A stretch of 14,798 nt of DNA from Bacteroidota bacterium (lineage in GTDB: Bacteria; Bacteroidota; Ignavibacteria; Kapaibacteriales; UBA2268). Made by a program: the position numbers and the translations under genes. The stretch is from positions 1 through 14,798 of the forward strand of contig JAJRPT010000104.1 of assembly GCA_024280675.1 (NCBI GenBank), written 5' to 3'. This document shows positions 1 to 7,388 of this stretch, piece by piece. Under the pieces are notes generated by a model. The model did no database searches. It was not told the DNA's origin and saw only the letters and a list, made by a program, of their open reading frames with translations. Every line of letters begins with the position of its first letter. Within the stretch, counting starts at the first letter, position 1.

Positions 1-7
1 AAATATT

Positions 8-709
8 ATGTCAAAATTTGAGTTTGAAGATTGGGGAATGATAAAATATAAAGAAGCATGGGACAAACAAAATGAATATGTTTCCCAGATTCAAAAGGGT
101 GAGCGGAAAAGCACTTTGGTCTTTTGTGAACACCCTTCGGTCGTCAGCATCGGCAAAAATGGAAGCAAAGAAAATTTGCTCCGCTCCGATTCTTATTTCG
201 AGAAAAATGATGTGGATTTGATTTGGACTTCCCGTGGCGGTGACGTGACAATGCACAACCCTGGGCAACTTATTGCCTACCCTCTTTTTGATCTAAATGA
301 TTTTAAAAAAGATTTACATTGGTTCTTGAGAAACCTTGAAGAAGCAGTCATAATGACCATCTCAGAGTTTGGTATTTCTGGCACAAGAGTTGATGGGCTG
401 ACGGGTGTGTGGGTGGATCAGAAAAGAAAAATATGTGCAATGGGACTTCACTGCGCGCGCTGGGTCACCTCCCATGGGCTGGCATTGAATCTCAGTAATG
501 ACTTGGGTGAGTTTGATTATATAATCCCATGTGGGATTGAAGGCAAAGGAGTGACTTCCATGAGGATTGAAATTGGAACTGGACATTCCAAACTTAAAAA
601 AAATATATTAGAAAAAGAGTTTGTTGGCACAGAACTTGATGTGGGTTTGGAGGTAAATGCAGAGGATGTGAAAAAAATGTTGAAAAGTAAATTTGATTAT
701 ATTTTTTAA
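8..709 (+). CDS. lipB: Octanoyl-[acyl carrier protein]:protein N-octanoyltransferase LipB
   Basis: Transfers the octanoyl group from octanoyl-ACP to the lipoyl domains of 2-oxoacid dehydrogenases or GcvH, the first step of endogenous lipoate synthesis (cytoplasm). The 233 residues match the usual LipB length (about 210-230 aa). Family motifs visible in order: RGGDVTMHNPGQ (76-87), the KICAMGLHCARWVTSHGLALN block (141-161) with the presumed catalytic Lys141, and PCGI with the presumed catalytic Cys175. In the RGG motif, Met82 and Asn84 replace the aromatic residue and glycine usual in the family ('TYHGPGQ'). The ATG at 8 gives a normal N-terminus; only seven upstream bases are in the window, so its ribosome binding site cannot be judged. 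No terminator is seen in the 75 bases before tRNA-Gly. Family assignment is firm; activity is inferred. Confidence 0.95.
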   Translation: MSKFEFEDWGMIKYKEAWDKQNEYVSQIQKGERKSTLVFCEHPSVVSIGKNGSKENLLRSDSYFEKNDVDLIWTSRGGDVTMHNPGQLIAYPLFDLNDFKKDLHWFLRNLEEAVIMTISEFGISGTRVDGLTGVWVDQKRKICAMGLHCARWVTSHGLALNLSNDLGEFDYIIPCGIEGKGVTSMRIEIGTGHSKLKKNILEKEFVGTELDVGLEVNAEDVKKMLKSKFDYIF

Positions 710-784
710 CATTTTGTTTGGAACTTAGGGCTTTGCGTTTTAAATTTGTAGTTCGTTCTTAATTGTATTTAGTGGATGGCAAAT

Positions 785-856
785 GCGGGAGTAGCTCAGT
801 GGTAGAGCACAACCTTGCCAAGGTTGGGGTCGCGAGTTCGAATCTCGTCTCCTGCT
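785..856 (+). tRNA. tRNA-Gly (anticodon GCC)
   Basis: A full cloverleaf can be folded by hand. The acceptor stem is GCGGGAG (785-791) with CTCCTGC (849-855), including one G-U pair. The D arm is GCTC/GAGC around 798-804. The anticodon stem is CAACC (810-814) with GGTTG (822-826), enclosing loop TTGCCAA with anticodon GCC at 817-819. The T arm is GCGAG/CTCGT around TTCGAAT (837-843). The discriminator base is T856. No 3' CCA is encoded (next bases CAGG), so CCA must be added after transcription. It reads glycine codons GGC/GGT. Confidence 0.95.
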
Positions 857-857
857 C

Positions 858-876
858 AGGTGACCAACGGTCACCT
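858..876 (+). repeat. Perfect hairpin directly after tRNA-Gly
   Basis: AGGTGACC (858-865) and GGTCACCT (869-876) are exact inverted repeats with a 3-base AAC loop. The hairpin starts two bases after the tRNA discriminator. It is not followed by a T-run, so it is not by itself an intrinsic terminator. It may act as a processing or stability element of the tRNA transcript; that role is inference. Confidence 0.6.
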
Positions 877-885
877 ATCAAAGAC

Positions 886-914
886 GACGAAAGTCCATAT
901 CGTGACGAAAGTCA
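886..914 (+). repeat. Two adjacent GAAA-tetraloop mini-hairpins (direct repeat)
   Basis: The 10-mer GACGAAAGTC occurs at 886-895 and 904-913. Each copy can fold as a short stem (GAC/GTC; TGAC/GTCA in the second) closed by a GAAA loop of the GNRA class. The two copies lie 18 bases apart between the tRNA hairpin and the terminator. The stems are short, so folding is uncertain, but the repetition is exact. Confidence 0.4.
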
Positions 915-949
915 TATTGCGACCATGTCGTTCTTCCTCTTTATGCTGC

Positions 950-992
950 ATGCCTTACTATCACGTCCCCCCGATGGTAAGGCATCTTTTTT
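950..992 (+). terminator. Strong intrinsic terminator after tRNA-Gly
   Basis: ATGCCTTACTATC (950-962) pairs with GATGGTAAGGCAT (973-985): a 13-bp stem with a single T-G wobble and a 10-base loop containing six C. It is followed by C and six T (987-992). This is the canonical layout of a factor-independent terminator and would end the tRNA-Gly transcript, and possibly lipB read-through, before the porU leader. Confidence 0.8.
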
Positions 993-1006
993 GTCACATT
1001 GTGACA
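992..1006. promoter_or_regulatory. Perfect palindrome, operator-like
   Basis: TGTCACA (992-998) and TGTGACA (1000-1006) form an exact inverted repeat around a single T. It overlaps the end of the terminator T-run and begins the porU leader. Its size and symmetry resemble a dimeric regulator site (the TGTGA/TCACA half-sites recall CRP/FNR-family operators), but the spacing differs from the classic one and no regulator gene is in view. It could instead be a second small hairpin. Confidence 0.3.
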
Positions 1007-1186
1007 TTTGAAAAATGAGAAATGTTTAAATTAGTTGCTTTACTTCGGTAGATTAACAAAATATTTAAAATAATTTGAAACATTTTTCCTATATCTGCGT
1101 TACTGTGCTTGGGATGTTCGTTCATATTCATTTGGTTGCCTATTGTTGTCTTAGTTTACTGTTTTATTTTTTATACATATTTGTCA

Positions 1187-1246
1187 CTGATGTTTCAGGA
1201 GCTGATGTTTCAGGAGCTGATGCTTCAGGAACTGATTCTTCAGTGA
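1187..1246 (+). repeat. Four tandem 15-bp units, each with an internal inverted repeat
   Basis: The units are CTGATGTTTCAGGAG (1187-1201), an identical copy (1202-1216), CTGATGCTTCAGGAA (1217-1231) and CTGATTCTTCAGTGA (1232-1246). Every unit contains CTGA and TCAG as inverted arms around four bases, so each could be a protein site or a mini-hairpin. The array ends 38 bases before the likely porU ATG. Base changes accumulate toward the gene. It lacks the spacers of a CRISPR array. Confidence 0.85.
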
Positions 1247-1284
1247 TTTATGCAGTTTGTTAAAATATATTGTGGTGGACTATT

Positions 1285-4200
1285 ATGCCTTTTTTAATCT
1301 TAATCCTGTCTTTGTTTCTTCCAATGCAAATGTTTGCCTCCGTTGAGATTGTCTCAGAGGACGCAAGTGGTGTGACAATTACATATCGCCCAGATCTCAA
1401 GCAAGTTCGCCATTATAAAGCAAAACATGGCTTTGATACATTCTTGCCGTCAATTAAATACGCAAGTGACTCTGGTGGCTTCAGTGGGGATCCTTACCAC
1501 CTAATAGTTTCTGAAAATATTACAATTCCAAATGGTACTTCGTACAGAGTTCGGCAAATTGGACATATCCGGTATAATATCCTCTCGAATGTGATGACAC
1601 CACGTTTGTCTTATTTGGACAAGACACTCACAAGTCGTGATTATGTTTTGGGTGAGAATTATTTTGAACCAAAAGACATTGCCGATTTTAAATATTATTA
1701 CGCCGGCATAGCAAAAGATAAGCATTTGCTCAGAATTGAGTTCACAGCCGCAAGATTTGACGCACTCTCAGGCGATATTTTAATACCAAAAGAAATTACA
1801 CTCCGAATAGATTTCACGCCAGATAATAATTCTCAATTTAAAAAGAGAAATAATAAATTTAACAGAAATAGCTTGCAATCCTCTGTTTCAAAACAAAACT
1901 GGGTTAAGATTCAAATACCAAAAGATGGGGTTTACTCTATCTCAAAAGGTGATTTGTTGGAACTAGGAGTGGATGTCCCAGCAAATAAAATCTCCACCAT
2001 AAAATTATATGGGACTGGTGGGAAACCACTTGCCGAAGTTTTTCCAGAGACAGATGATGAGATTGATTATTTAGCAAACCTGCCCAAAGAACAAGAAATT
2101 ATCGTTAGAACAAATTCCGATGGATCGCTCAAGAATATTATTTTCTTTGGTGCTGGAACAAAAGGGTTTGAATATGATGAAAAAGAATTTGATTTCAAGA
2201 AATTCAATAATTATTATAGCTTTGAGAATTTTTATACGCTCACCTGGGATGGTGAAGTTGGGATAGAAGCACAGACCTCGGGATTCTCTGGAGAAATAGA
2301 ACACAGGCCATCGACTTATATCCATAGATTATTGCACGAAGATGAGCTTGTAAGCCCGTTTTCGCTCGGAGCATCTCGTCAGTTCTTTGGAGATGCTTTC
2401 AATAAGAAAACATATACAAATATGTTGCACGAGTTGGACCGCTTTGGTAAGATCAAATATAAAATTACAGTAGCTCATAAATACAAAGAAAATGCTACCT
2501 TTTCTATTCAAGAGAATGGTGCGATTTTAGAAGAAAAGACAATCTTTGGACTAGGGGAAAGCCAATATGCAGTGGCAAGACGCAGAGCAAGCGAAATTGT
2601 CATCAACTCGAACAGAATCTCAAACGATAACCGCTCCCGATTGGATTTTGAATACCTGTCATCTGGAATACCACCTGGTTATCTTGACTTTTTTGAGATT
2701 CATTACCCACGCTCGTTTATGGCAATTAACAATGAATTGAACTTCTTCTCAGAGCCTGCACTCATTGGAAATACTGAGTATTCGGTTGGTGGTTTTTCAA
2801 ACAAAGAGAAATTTGCTTTTGATATTACCGATAGAGCAAATCCGAAATTACTCCAAAATTACGCAAATGATAAAGACAAAATTATTATAAGAAAAAGCAT
2901 TGAATCTGTTGTCGAGTTTTATATAAGCTCGGAATTGCAATCGCCAACAGTTATGCAAAAGGTAGAAATTGCCGATCTCTTGAACGACTATTCGCCCTGT
3001 GATGTGATTGTTATAACTCACAAAGATCTCCTAGCCTCGGCTACAAAATATAAAGAATACAGGGAGGGAACTTCTGATCTCAAATTTAAGTTAGTCACCA
3101 CAGACGATATATATTATGAGTTCTCTTCTGGATTGCCAGATGTGACAGCCATTCGTGATTATGTGGCGTATCTTATACATAATTTGGAAACCAAGCCAAG
3201 CTATTTGGTACTTTGGGGAGATGGGCATACCGATTATAGAAAAGTATCGGTGAAAGAAACAAATTTTGTTCCTCCATACCTAACACTCGATGATGTGGAT
3301 TATTTGAGCGAGACGGGGACATCTTCCTATGATGATTTTTATGCAATGGTGGTCGGCAATGACAGGATAACTGATATTGCTATGGGGAGAATCCCGGTGG
3401 AGAATAACGAAGAAGGGATGTGGTTTGTTGAAAAACTTGATATTTATGAAAACAAATCATCCTCGGACGGATGGAGAACTAGAGTTAGTCTGCTAGCAGA
3501 TGACGGAATTTCAACTTATAGGAATAATGAAAGGGAACACTTAAATGATTCCGAGGATCTTTCCAGTAATTATCTGCCAAAAGATATGCAGCAGAAGAAA
3601 ATATACCTAGTTGAGTACCCAACTCAGTATAGCTCGGGCGGAAGACGAAAAGCTACCGCTACACTTGATCTGATAAAAATTGCACGTGAGGATGGTACGC
3701 TGATGATGAACTGGACTGGACACGGGAATCCTAACTTGTGGGCTCATGAGAAATTATTCGAAAAAGATGTGATGTTGCCTAAGCTCACAAACCTAGATAA
3801 ACTATTCTTCCTTACCGCTGCTACTTGTGAGTTTGGTAGATTCGATAAATCCGGTGGCAAAGCCGCAGCCGAGGAAATGCTCTTCTCAAAAATTGGTGGG
3901 TCGATTGCGATAATGGCGGCCACAAGACTTGTTTATTCTTCTAATAGTAATTTTTTCACACAACTCTTCTATTCAGAATTATTTAAAAGACATGAAGATG
4001 GAAGTATGAAAACATTGGGTGAGGCTCTCTACAAAATTAAACAAAAGAGATACGGTTCAAATGATCAGAAATACTTTCTTATGGGCGACCCATTATTGGT
4101 TCTGAATATACCAGACAAAATAGTTTCGATTGATATGATTGACAATGTGATTACAAAAGATAATGAAATTCCGCTCGAAGGACTCAAGAAAATCCACATA

Positions 4201-5235
4201 CAAGGAAGAATCCTGAATAAAGACAGTAGCCATGACCTTGGTTTTAATGGTAACCTTTCACTCACAATCTATGATGGAGAACGTAGCTTTAGCATCGTTG
4301 AGGAAGGTTCAACATTTAATTTTGAAAAATACGGCGGAATGCTAAACAGAGCAATATCGAATGTGCAAGATGGGGTTTTTGACATAAGTGTCACCATACC
4401 AAAAGATATTTCATACTCCGATAATTACGGAAGAATGTTGGCATACGCTGTCTCTGGCGATGAAAAATCTTTTGCAAGAGGGAGTTTCTCTACATTCAAA
4501 GTATCTGGCATTGATGAGACTGCCACATCTGATGGAGAAGGTCCAGGCATAAACCTCTTTGTTGATTCTAGGAACTTTAAAGCAGGCGATATTATTTCTG
4601 CCAACCCAGCATTGATTGTAGACCTCAGAGATACAGAAGGAATTAACTCCACAGGTTATGGAATTGGTCATAGGATTGAGGCTTGGGTAAATAATAACCC
4701 AAACGGCATTGACCTCACAGGAAAATATGAGCTGATTGAAGAGGACTACGGATCGGCCTCGGAGAAACTCACTGGGCTAGTCGAAGGAAGAAATACGGTG
4801 ATTGTACGAGTGTGGGATATTTTTAATAATTATTCGGTTGATTCAACATATTTTTATGTAAATTCGCCCCAAGATCAGTATTGGATAGGGGAAATAATAA
4901 CATACCCAAACCCAATAGTAGAAAATACCACAATCAGATTTAGGCATAACCTAGATGTTGAGTCATACAATAAGGTCAGCTTCGAAATAAATGAAGAGGT
5001 TGAATCTGTGATTGAAATCTATTCTGCCAATGGCGTGCTTCTTAGAACACTGAAATCTACTTTGAGTAGCGGAGGTGGAGGTAAAAAATCTGACGCTCAT
5101 ACAGCAGAAGTAGAATGGGATGGACTAGACGAAAATGGCTTTAGTGTTGGAACTGGTGCCTTTGCATACAATATAACTCTGAGCGATGGGAATGGGAAAA
5201 TAGTCTCGAAAGTGAAAATGGTCGCAATAAAGTAA
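1285..5235 (+). CDS. porU: Type IX secretion system sortase PorU (C25/gingipain-type peptidase)
   Basis: PorU removes the C-terminal sorting domain of T9SS cargo at the outer surface and attaches the mature protein to the cell. The ATG at 1285 is preferred over a TTG at 1270 because it gives a clean signal peptide (MPFLILILSLFLPMQMFA). With this start the protein is 1316 aa, longer than PorU of Porphyromonas gingivalis (about 1160). Visible parts: an N-terminal propeptide-like region; a beta module with WVKIQIPKDGVYSI; a C25 peptidase domain at about 573-940 with the NWTGHG catalytic His813, the TAATCEFGRFD catalytic Cys848 and a closing MGDPLLVL; Ig-like strands; and a FlgD/sorting-like end from about 1205 (YPNPIVENTTIRF, then WDGLDENG and GAFAYNITL). 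PorV follows 190 bases downstream, the arrangement known in Porphyromonas and Flavobacterium. It does not look broken. Confidence 0.92.
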   Translation: MPFLILILSLFLPMQMFASVEIVSEDASGVTITYRPDLKQVRHYKAKHGFDTFLPSIKYASDSGGFSGDPYHLIVSENITIPNGTSYRVRQIGHIRYNILSNVMTPRLSYLDKTLTSRDYVLGENYFEPKDIADFKYYYAGIAKDKHLLRIEFTAARFDALSGDILIPKEITLRIDFTPDNNSQFKKRNNKFNRNSLQSSVSKQNWVKIQIPKDGVYSISKGDLLELGVDVPANKISTIKLYGTGGKPLAEVFPETDDEIDYLANLPKEQEIIVRTNSDGSLKNIIFFGAGTKGFEYDEKEFDFKKFNNYYSFENFYTLTWDGEVGIEAQTSGFSGEIEHRPSTYIHRLLHEDELVSPFSLGASRQFFGDAFNKKTYTNMLHELDRFGKIKYKITVAHKYKENATFSIQENGAILEEKTIFGLGESQYAVARRRASEIVINSNRISNDNRSRLDFEYLSSGIPPGYLDFFEIHYPRSFMAINNELNFFSEPALIGNTEYSVGGFSNKEKFAFDITDRANPKLLQNYANDKDKIIIRKSIESVVEFYISSELQSPTVMQKVEIADLLNDYSPCDVIVITHKDLLASATKYKEYREGTSDLKFKLVTTDDIYYEFSSGLPDVTAIRDYVAYLIHNLETKPSYLVLWGDGHTDYRKVSVKETNFVPPYLTLDDVDYLSETGTSSYDDFYAMVVGNDRITDIAMGRIPVENNEEGMWFVEKLDIYENKSSSDGWRTRVSLLADDGISTYRNNEREHLNDSEDLSSNYLPKDMQQKKIYLVEYPTQYSSGGRRKATATLDLIKIAREDGTLMMNWTGHGNPNLWAHEKLFEKDVMLPKLTNLDKLFFLTAATCEFGRFDKSGGKAAAEEMLFSKIGGSIAIMAATRLVYSSNSNFFTQLFYSELFKRHEDGSMKTLGEALYKIKQKRYGSNDQKYFLMGDPLLVLNIPDKIVSIDMIDNVITKDNEIPLEGLKKIHIQGRILNKDSSHDLGFNGNLSLTIYDGERSFSIVEEGSTFNFEKYGGMLNRAISNVQDGVFDISVTIPKDISYSDNYGRMLAYAVSGDEKSFARGSFSTFKVSGIDETATSDGEGPGINLFVDSRNFKAGDIISANPALIVDLRDTEGINSTGYGIGHRIEAWVNNNPNGIDLTGKYELIEEDYGSASEKLTGLVEGRNTVIVRVWDIFNNYSVDSTYFYVNSPQDQYWIGEIITYPNPIVENTTIRFRHNLDVESYNKVSFEINEEVESVIEIYSANGVLLRTLKSTLSSGGGGKKSDAHTAEVEWDGLDENGFSVGTGAFAYNITLSDGNGKIVSKVKMVAIK

Positions 5236-5330
5236 AAGTAGGAGATGGGGGGGGATGAAAGAGGTAGGGAATGAGAGAAATGTGGCGGGGATGAAAGAGG
5301 ATGGGTTGTGAAGAAAAGTGGGGGGATGAG
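5236..5330 (+). repeat. G-rich purine tract with imperfect ~36-bp repeats
   Basis: Almost every base on the + strand is a purine, with a G8 run at 5247-5254 and further G-runs at 5267-5269, 5287-5290, 5303-5305 and 5320-5325. The 14-mer GGGGATGAAAGAGG occurs at 5251-5264 and again at 5287-5300 (period 36), and a weaker copy starts near 5321. It lies between porU and porV and has no credible reading frame. The G8 run is a possible slippage site; loops between G-runs are longer than in canonical quadruplexes. Confidence 0.7.
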
Positions 5331-5390
5331 GTGGCTTTTGACTTCAACAAAACCCTGAGCGATGAAAATGGTTGTGGTAAAGTAAAATAG
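5331..5390 (+). pseudogene. Degenerate partial copy of the porU 3' end
   Basis: This stretch repeats landmarks of the last ~75 bases of porU. CTGAGCGAT at 5355-5363 matches 5179-5187, GAAAATGGT at 5364-5372 matches 5214-5222, and TAAAGTAAAA at 5378-5387 matches 5228-5237. In the downstream copy the first two blocks abut, so 26 bases are missing. Read in frame, it gives VAFDFNKTLSDENG, close to GAFAYNITLSDGNG in PorU, and ends at TAG (5388-5390). The simplest reading is a local duplication with an internal deletion; a relic of another sorting-domain gene is the alternative. It is too short to be functional. Confidence 0.6.
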
Positions 5391-5425
5391 ATAATAAATA
5401 ATTTATACTAAGGTTTAGAAAGAAA

Positions 5426-6526
5426 ATGAAAAAATATATTAAGATAACAGTACTTGTTTTTATTGCCATGGTTTCGGTGGGCAAATTGTCGTATGCTCAA
5501 GGCGGATCGGCTGTGCCATTTCTGTTAATCTCACCAGACGCACGAGCCTCTGGCATGGGTGAGGTAGGGACGGCAATCGCCGATGATATAAATGCAGTTT
5601 ATTGGAACCCTGCTGGACTAGGATTCCTTGACTACTTTGAGCCTTCATACGAAGATCAATTCAACCCAGATGCAGAACTCAGACCGTATCGTCAATTTGC
5701 ACTCTCCTACTCTCCTTGGCTTCCACAATTCAACGCAGATCTAAATTATGGAAATATTACTTATGGTCAATTCATTGAAGCCATTGACGGGGTGGTAGCC
5801 GTTAATTTTATATTAATGGATCTTGGTGAATTTATTAGCACAGATGAACAGGGAAACCAAGGGGGATCTTTTCGCTCTAACGAATTTGCTGCTAGCCTGT
5901 CTTATGGGACAATTATAGCACCAAACCTAGGCGCGGGATTGCAACTTCGTTATATTCAATCTAATCTCACTCCAACAGATCAATTAACAAATAAAGCAGG
6001 TACGGGGCGTAGTGTATCATTTGATATTGGGCTTCTTTGGAAACCAATCGACCTTTGGTTGCTCGAAGACAAGCTTTCCATTGGGTTTAATCTCAAAAAT
6101 ATTGGTCCAAAGATTACTTATATCTCAGAGGCTGACCCACTGCCAACAAGTCTAAATCTTGGTTTTGCAATCACGGCTTATGAAGATGAGTTTAATGATT
6201 TTCTGATTGCATTCGATGTTGGCAAGCTCCTTGTTAAACGAGATGAGCTTAGTTCAGACCCAATCCCTTTGTCATTAATTTCGGCATGGGAAAATCCTGG
6301 AGTTGAACTGGCTATGGGGGTGGAATACTGGTATCAGAAGGTTGTGGCATTTCGTGGTGGATTTTTCTATGAACCTTCCTCAATTGGTGGTCGCCAGTTT
6401 GGGAACATAGGAATGGGGATTCGCTATGATATATTCAAACTTGATTTTGGCTATTTACTCGCAATCGAGGCAAACCACCCGCTTGCAAATACTATGAGAT
6501 TTTCCATGCTCATAGATTTTGAATGA
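5426..6526 (+). CDS. porV: Type IX secretion system outer membrane protein PorV (LptO)
   Basis: PorV is an outer-membrane beta-barrel of the FadL-like class that collects cargo leaving the T9SS translocon and forms the attachment complex with PorU. The 366-aa product has a signal peptide ending near Ala24 (KLSYA, then QGG). It continues with the typical PorV/PorQ start SAVPFLLISPDARASGMG, followed by VGTAIADDINAVYWNPAGL. The rest alternates aromatic and hydrophobic strands expected of a barrel, e.g. SLSYGTIIAPNLGAGLQLRY and the terminal MRFSMLIDF. An A-rich leader (AGAAAGAAA) precedes the ATG, with no clear Shine-Dalgarno. The gene starts 190 bases after porU, so it may be co-transcribed or have its own promoter in the intergenic region. 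Length is near that of known PorV proteins (about 390 aa). Confidence 0.92.
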   Translation: MKKYIKITVLVFIAMVSVGKLSYAQGGSAVPFLLISPDARASGMGEVGTAIADDINAVYWNPAGLGFLDYFEPSYEDQFNPDAELRPYRQFALSYSPWLPQFNADLNYGNITYGQFIEAIDGVVAVNFILMDLGEFISTDEQGNQGGSFRSNEFAASLSYGTIIAPNLGAGLQLRYIQSNLTPTDQLTNKAGTGRSVSFDIGLLWKPIDLWLLEDKLSIGFNLKNIGPKITYISEADPLPTSLNLGFAITAYEDEFNDFLIAFDVGKLLVKRDELSSDPIPLSLISAWENPGVELAMGVEYWYQKVVAFRGGFFYEPSSIGGRQFGNIGMGIRYDIFKLDFGYLLAIEANHPLANTMRFSMLIDFE

Positions 6527-6602
6527 CTTTTGTGTAAATTGGGTAGAACAAAGTGTAGTCCGAAGAAATAACTATTTATTTTTTATCCAATTATATTAAA
6601 AT

Positions 6603-7388
6603 ATGAAATTCATATTGCTTACATTTTCTCTCCTTTGCCTTTACTATTGGGGCAATGCAGAACCAATCATGGAGATAAGGAAGGTAGAAAACAATGCCTT
6701 TGGTCTTGGTGAAACCCTCGAATACGACATAGTCTATGGATGGATAACGGCTGGGAGGGGCTCGTTTAAAATCATGCCTGAACCAGTGTTTGTTAATGAT
6801 AGAGCATGCTTTGACGTAAGATATGAAGTCCACTCGCTCAAGAAATTGGATTGGCTCTATAGGGTCAAGGATATATATATCACCAAAATTGATACTCTTG
6901 GAATTTTCCCTTGGGAATATGAACAACGCATAAGAGAGGGAAATTATAAGCGTGATGTGTTTACAAAATTCGACCAAATCAACCACAAAGCATTTGTTAA
7001 AAAAGATACTTTCGAGATAAAAGAATATGTCCAAGATATTGCCTCGGCTATGTATTATTTGCGAACCTACGATCTTTCCCTCTACAAAAAAGGCGATGTA
7101 ATTTCTCTTTATAATTTTTATAAGGACTCCACCTACACGCTCGATGTTAGGATTCATTCTCGTGAAACCATCGAGGTTGAAGCCGGTACTTTCAGGACAA
7201 TAAAACTAGAGCCAATGGTCAAAAAGGGTGGGCTATTTAAAAATGATGGCAGTATAGTTATTTGGCTTAGTGATGATGAGAGAAAAATTCCGGTGCTGGT
7301 TGAAAGCAAAGTTTTTATTGGCTCGATTGGTGTGGAGCTGGTCAGATTCAAAGGGCTAAGAGGAGAAGTTAATGCAAAAATTGACTAG
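6603..7388 (+). CDS. DUF3108 domain-containing periplasmic protein
   Basis: The 261-aa protein has a signal peptide (MKFILLTFSLLCLYYWGNAE). The DUF3108 pattern follows: FGLGETLEYDIVYGWITAGRG (about 33-53), paired beta strands with CFDVRYEV and LDWLYRVKDIY, the central DIASAMYYLR segment, and a C-terminal part with VEAGTFRTIKLEP and WLSDDERKIPVLVESK. In known members this family is an envelope beta-sheet protein of poorly defined role; I infer a periplasmic location from the signal peptide. It starts 76 bases after porV and overlaps the LolA-family gene by 17 bases, so those two are very likely translated from one message. Base composition is neighbour-like (27 of 60 G/C at 7141-7200), unlike the gene that follows. 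Confidence 0.85.
   Translation: MKFILLTFSLLCLYYWGNAEPIMEIRKVENNAFGLGETLEYDIVYGWITAGRGSFKIMPEPVFVNDRACFDVRYEVHSLKKLDWLYRVKDIYITKIDTLGIFPWEYEQRIREGNYKRDVFTKFDQINHKAFVKKDTFEIKEYVQDIASAMYYLRTYDLSLYKKGDVISLYNFYKDSTYTLDVRIHSRETIEVEAGTFRTIKLEPMVKKGGLFKNDGSIVIWLSDDERKIPVLVESKVFIGSIGVELVRFKGLRGEVNAKID
7361..7365 (+). promoter_or_regulatory. Strong Shine-Dalgarno for the LolA-family gene
   Basis: AGGAG lies six bases before the ATG at 7372 and inside the end of the DUF3108 gene. It supports the chosen start and shows that this organism uses Shine-Dalgarno pairing at least for some genes. Confidence 0.7.

Noticed and set aside
710..784. Promoter for tRNA-Gly
   Set aside because: Candidate boxes (TTTG at 732, TAATTG at 760) have wrong spacing for either the sigma-70 or the Bacteroidota consensus.
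785..1006. tRNA-Gly as integration site of a mobile element
   Set aside because: No integrase follows, no repeat of the tRNA 3' end was noticed in the window, and the next genes are core T9SS genes.
763..1018. Two reading frames across the tRNA-Gly and its trailer
   Set aside because: They run through a complete tRNA and a terminator and resemble no protein.
1187..1246. Possible CRISPR array
   Set aside because: The units are contiguous 15-mers without unique spacers, and no cas gene is in view.
1075..1263. Small 62-codon frame with hydrophobic residues and DVSGA repeats before porU
   Set aside because: It starts at TTG with no ribosome binding site, its hydrophobicity follows from T-rich DNA, and the repeats are better explained as palindromic DNA units in a leader.
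1270..1284. TTG start for porU five codons earlier
   Set aside because: It adds MWWTI before an already complete signal peptide; the ATG at 1285 is the simpler start.
5247..5325. Canonical G-quadruplex
   Set aside because: G-runs are present, but they are separated by 12-17 bases, longer than the usual loop limit, so I report only a G-rich tract.
6527..6602. Terminator after porV
   Set aside because: Only a 5-bp ATTGG/CCAAT pairing with a long loop is present, too weak to call.
6591..7157. 188-codon frame on the minus strand
   Set aside because: It is entirely antisense to the DUF3108 gene, has no recognisable domain and looks like a shadow.
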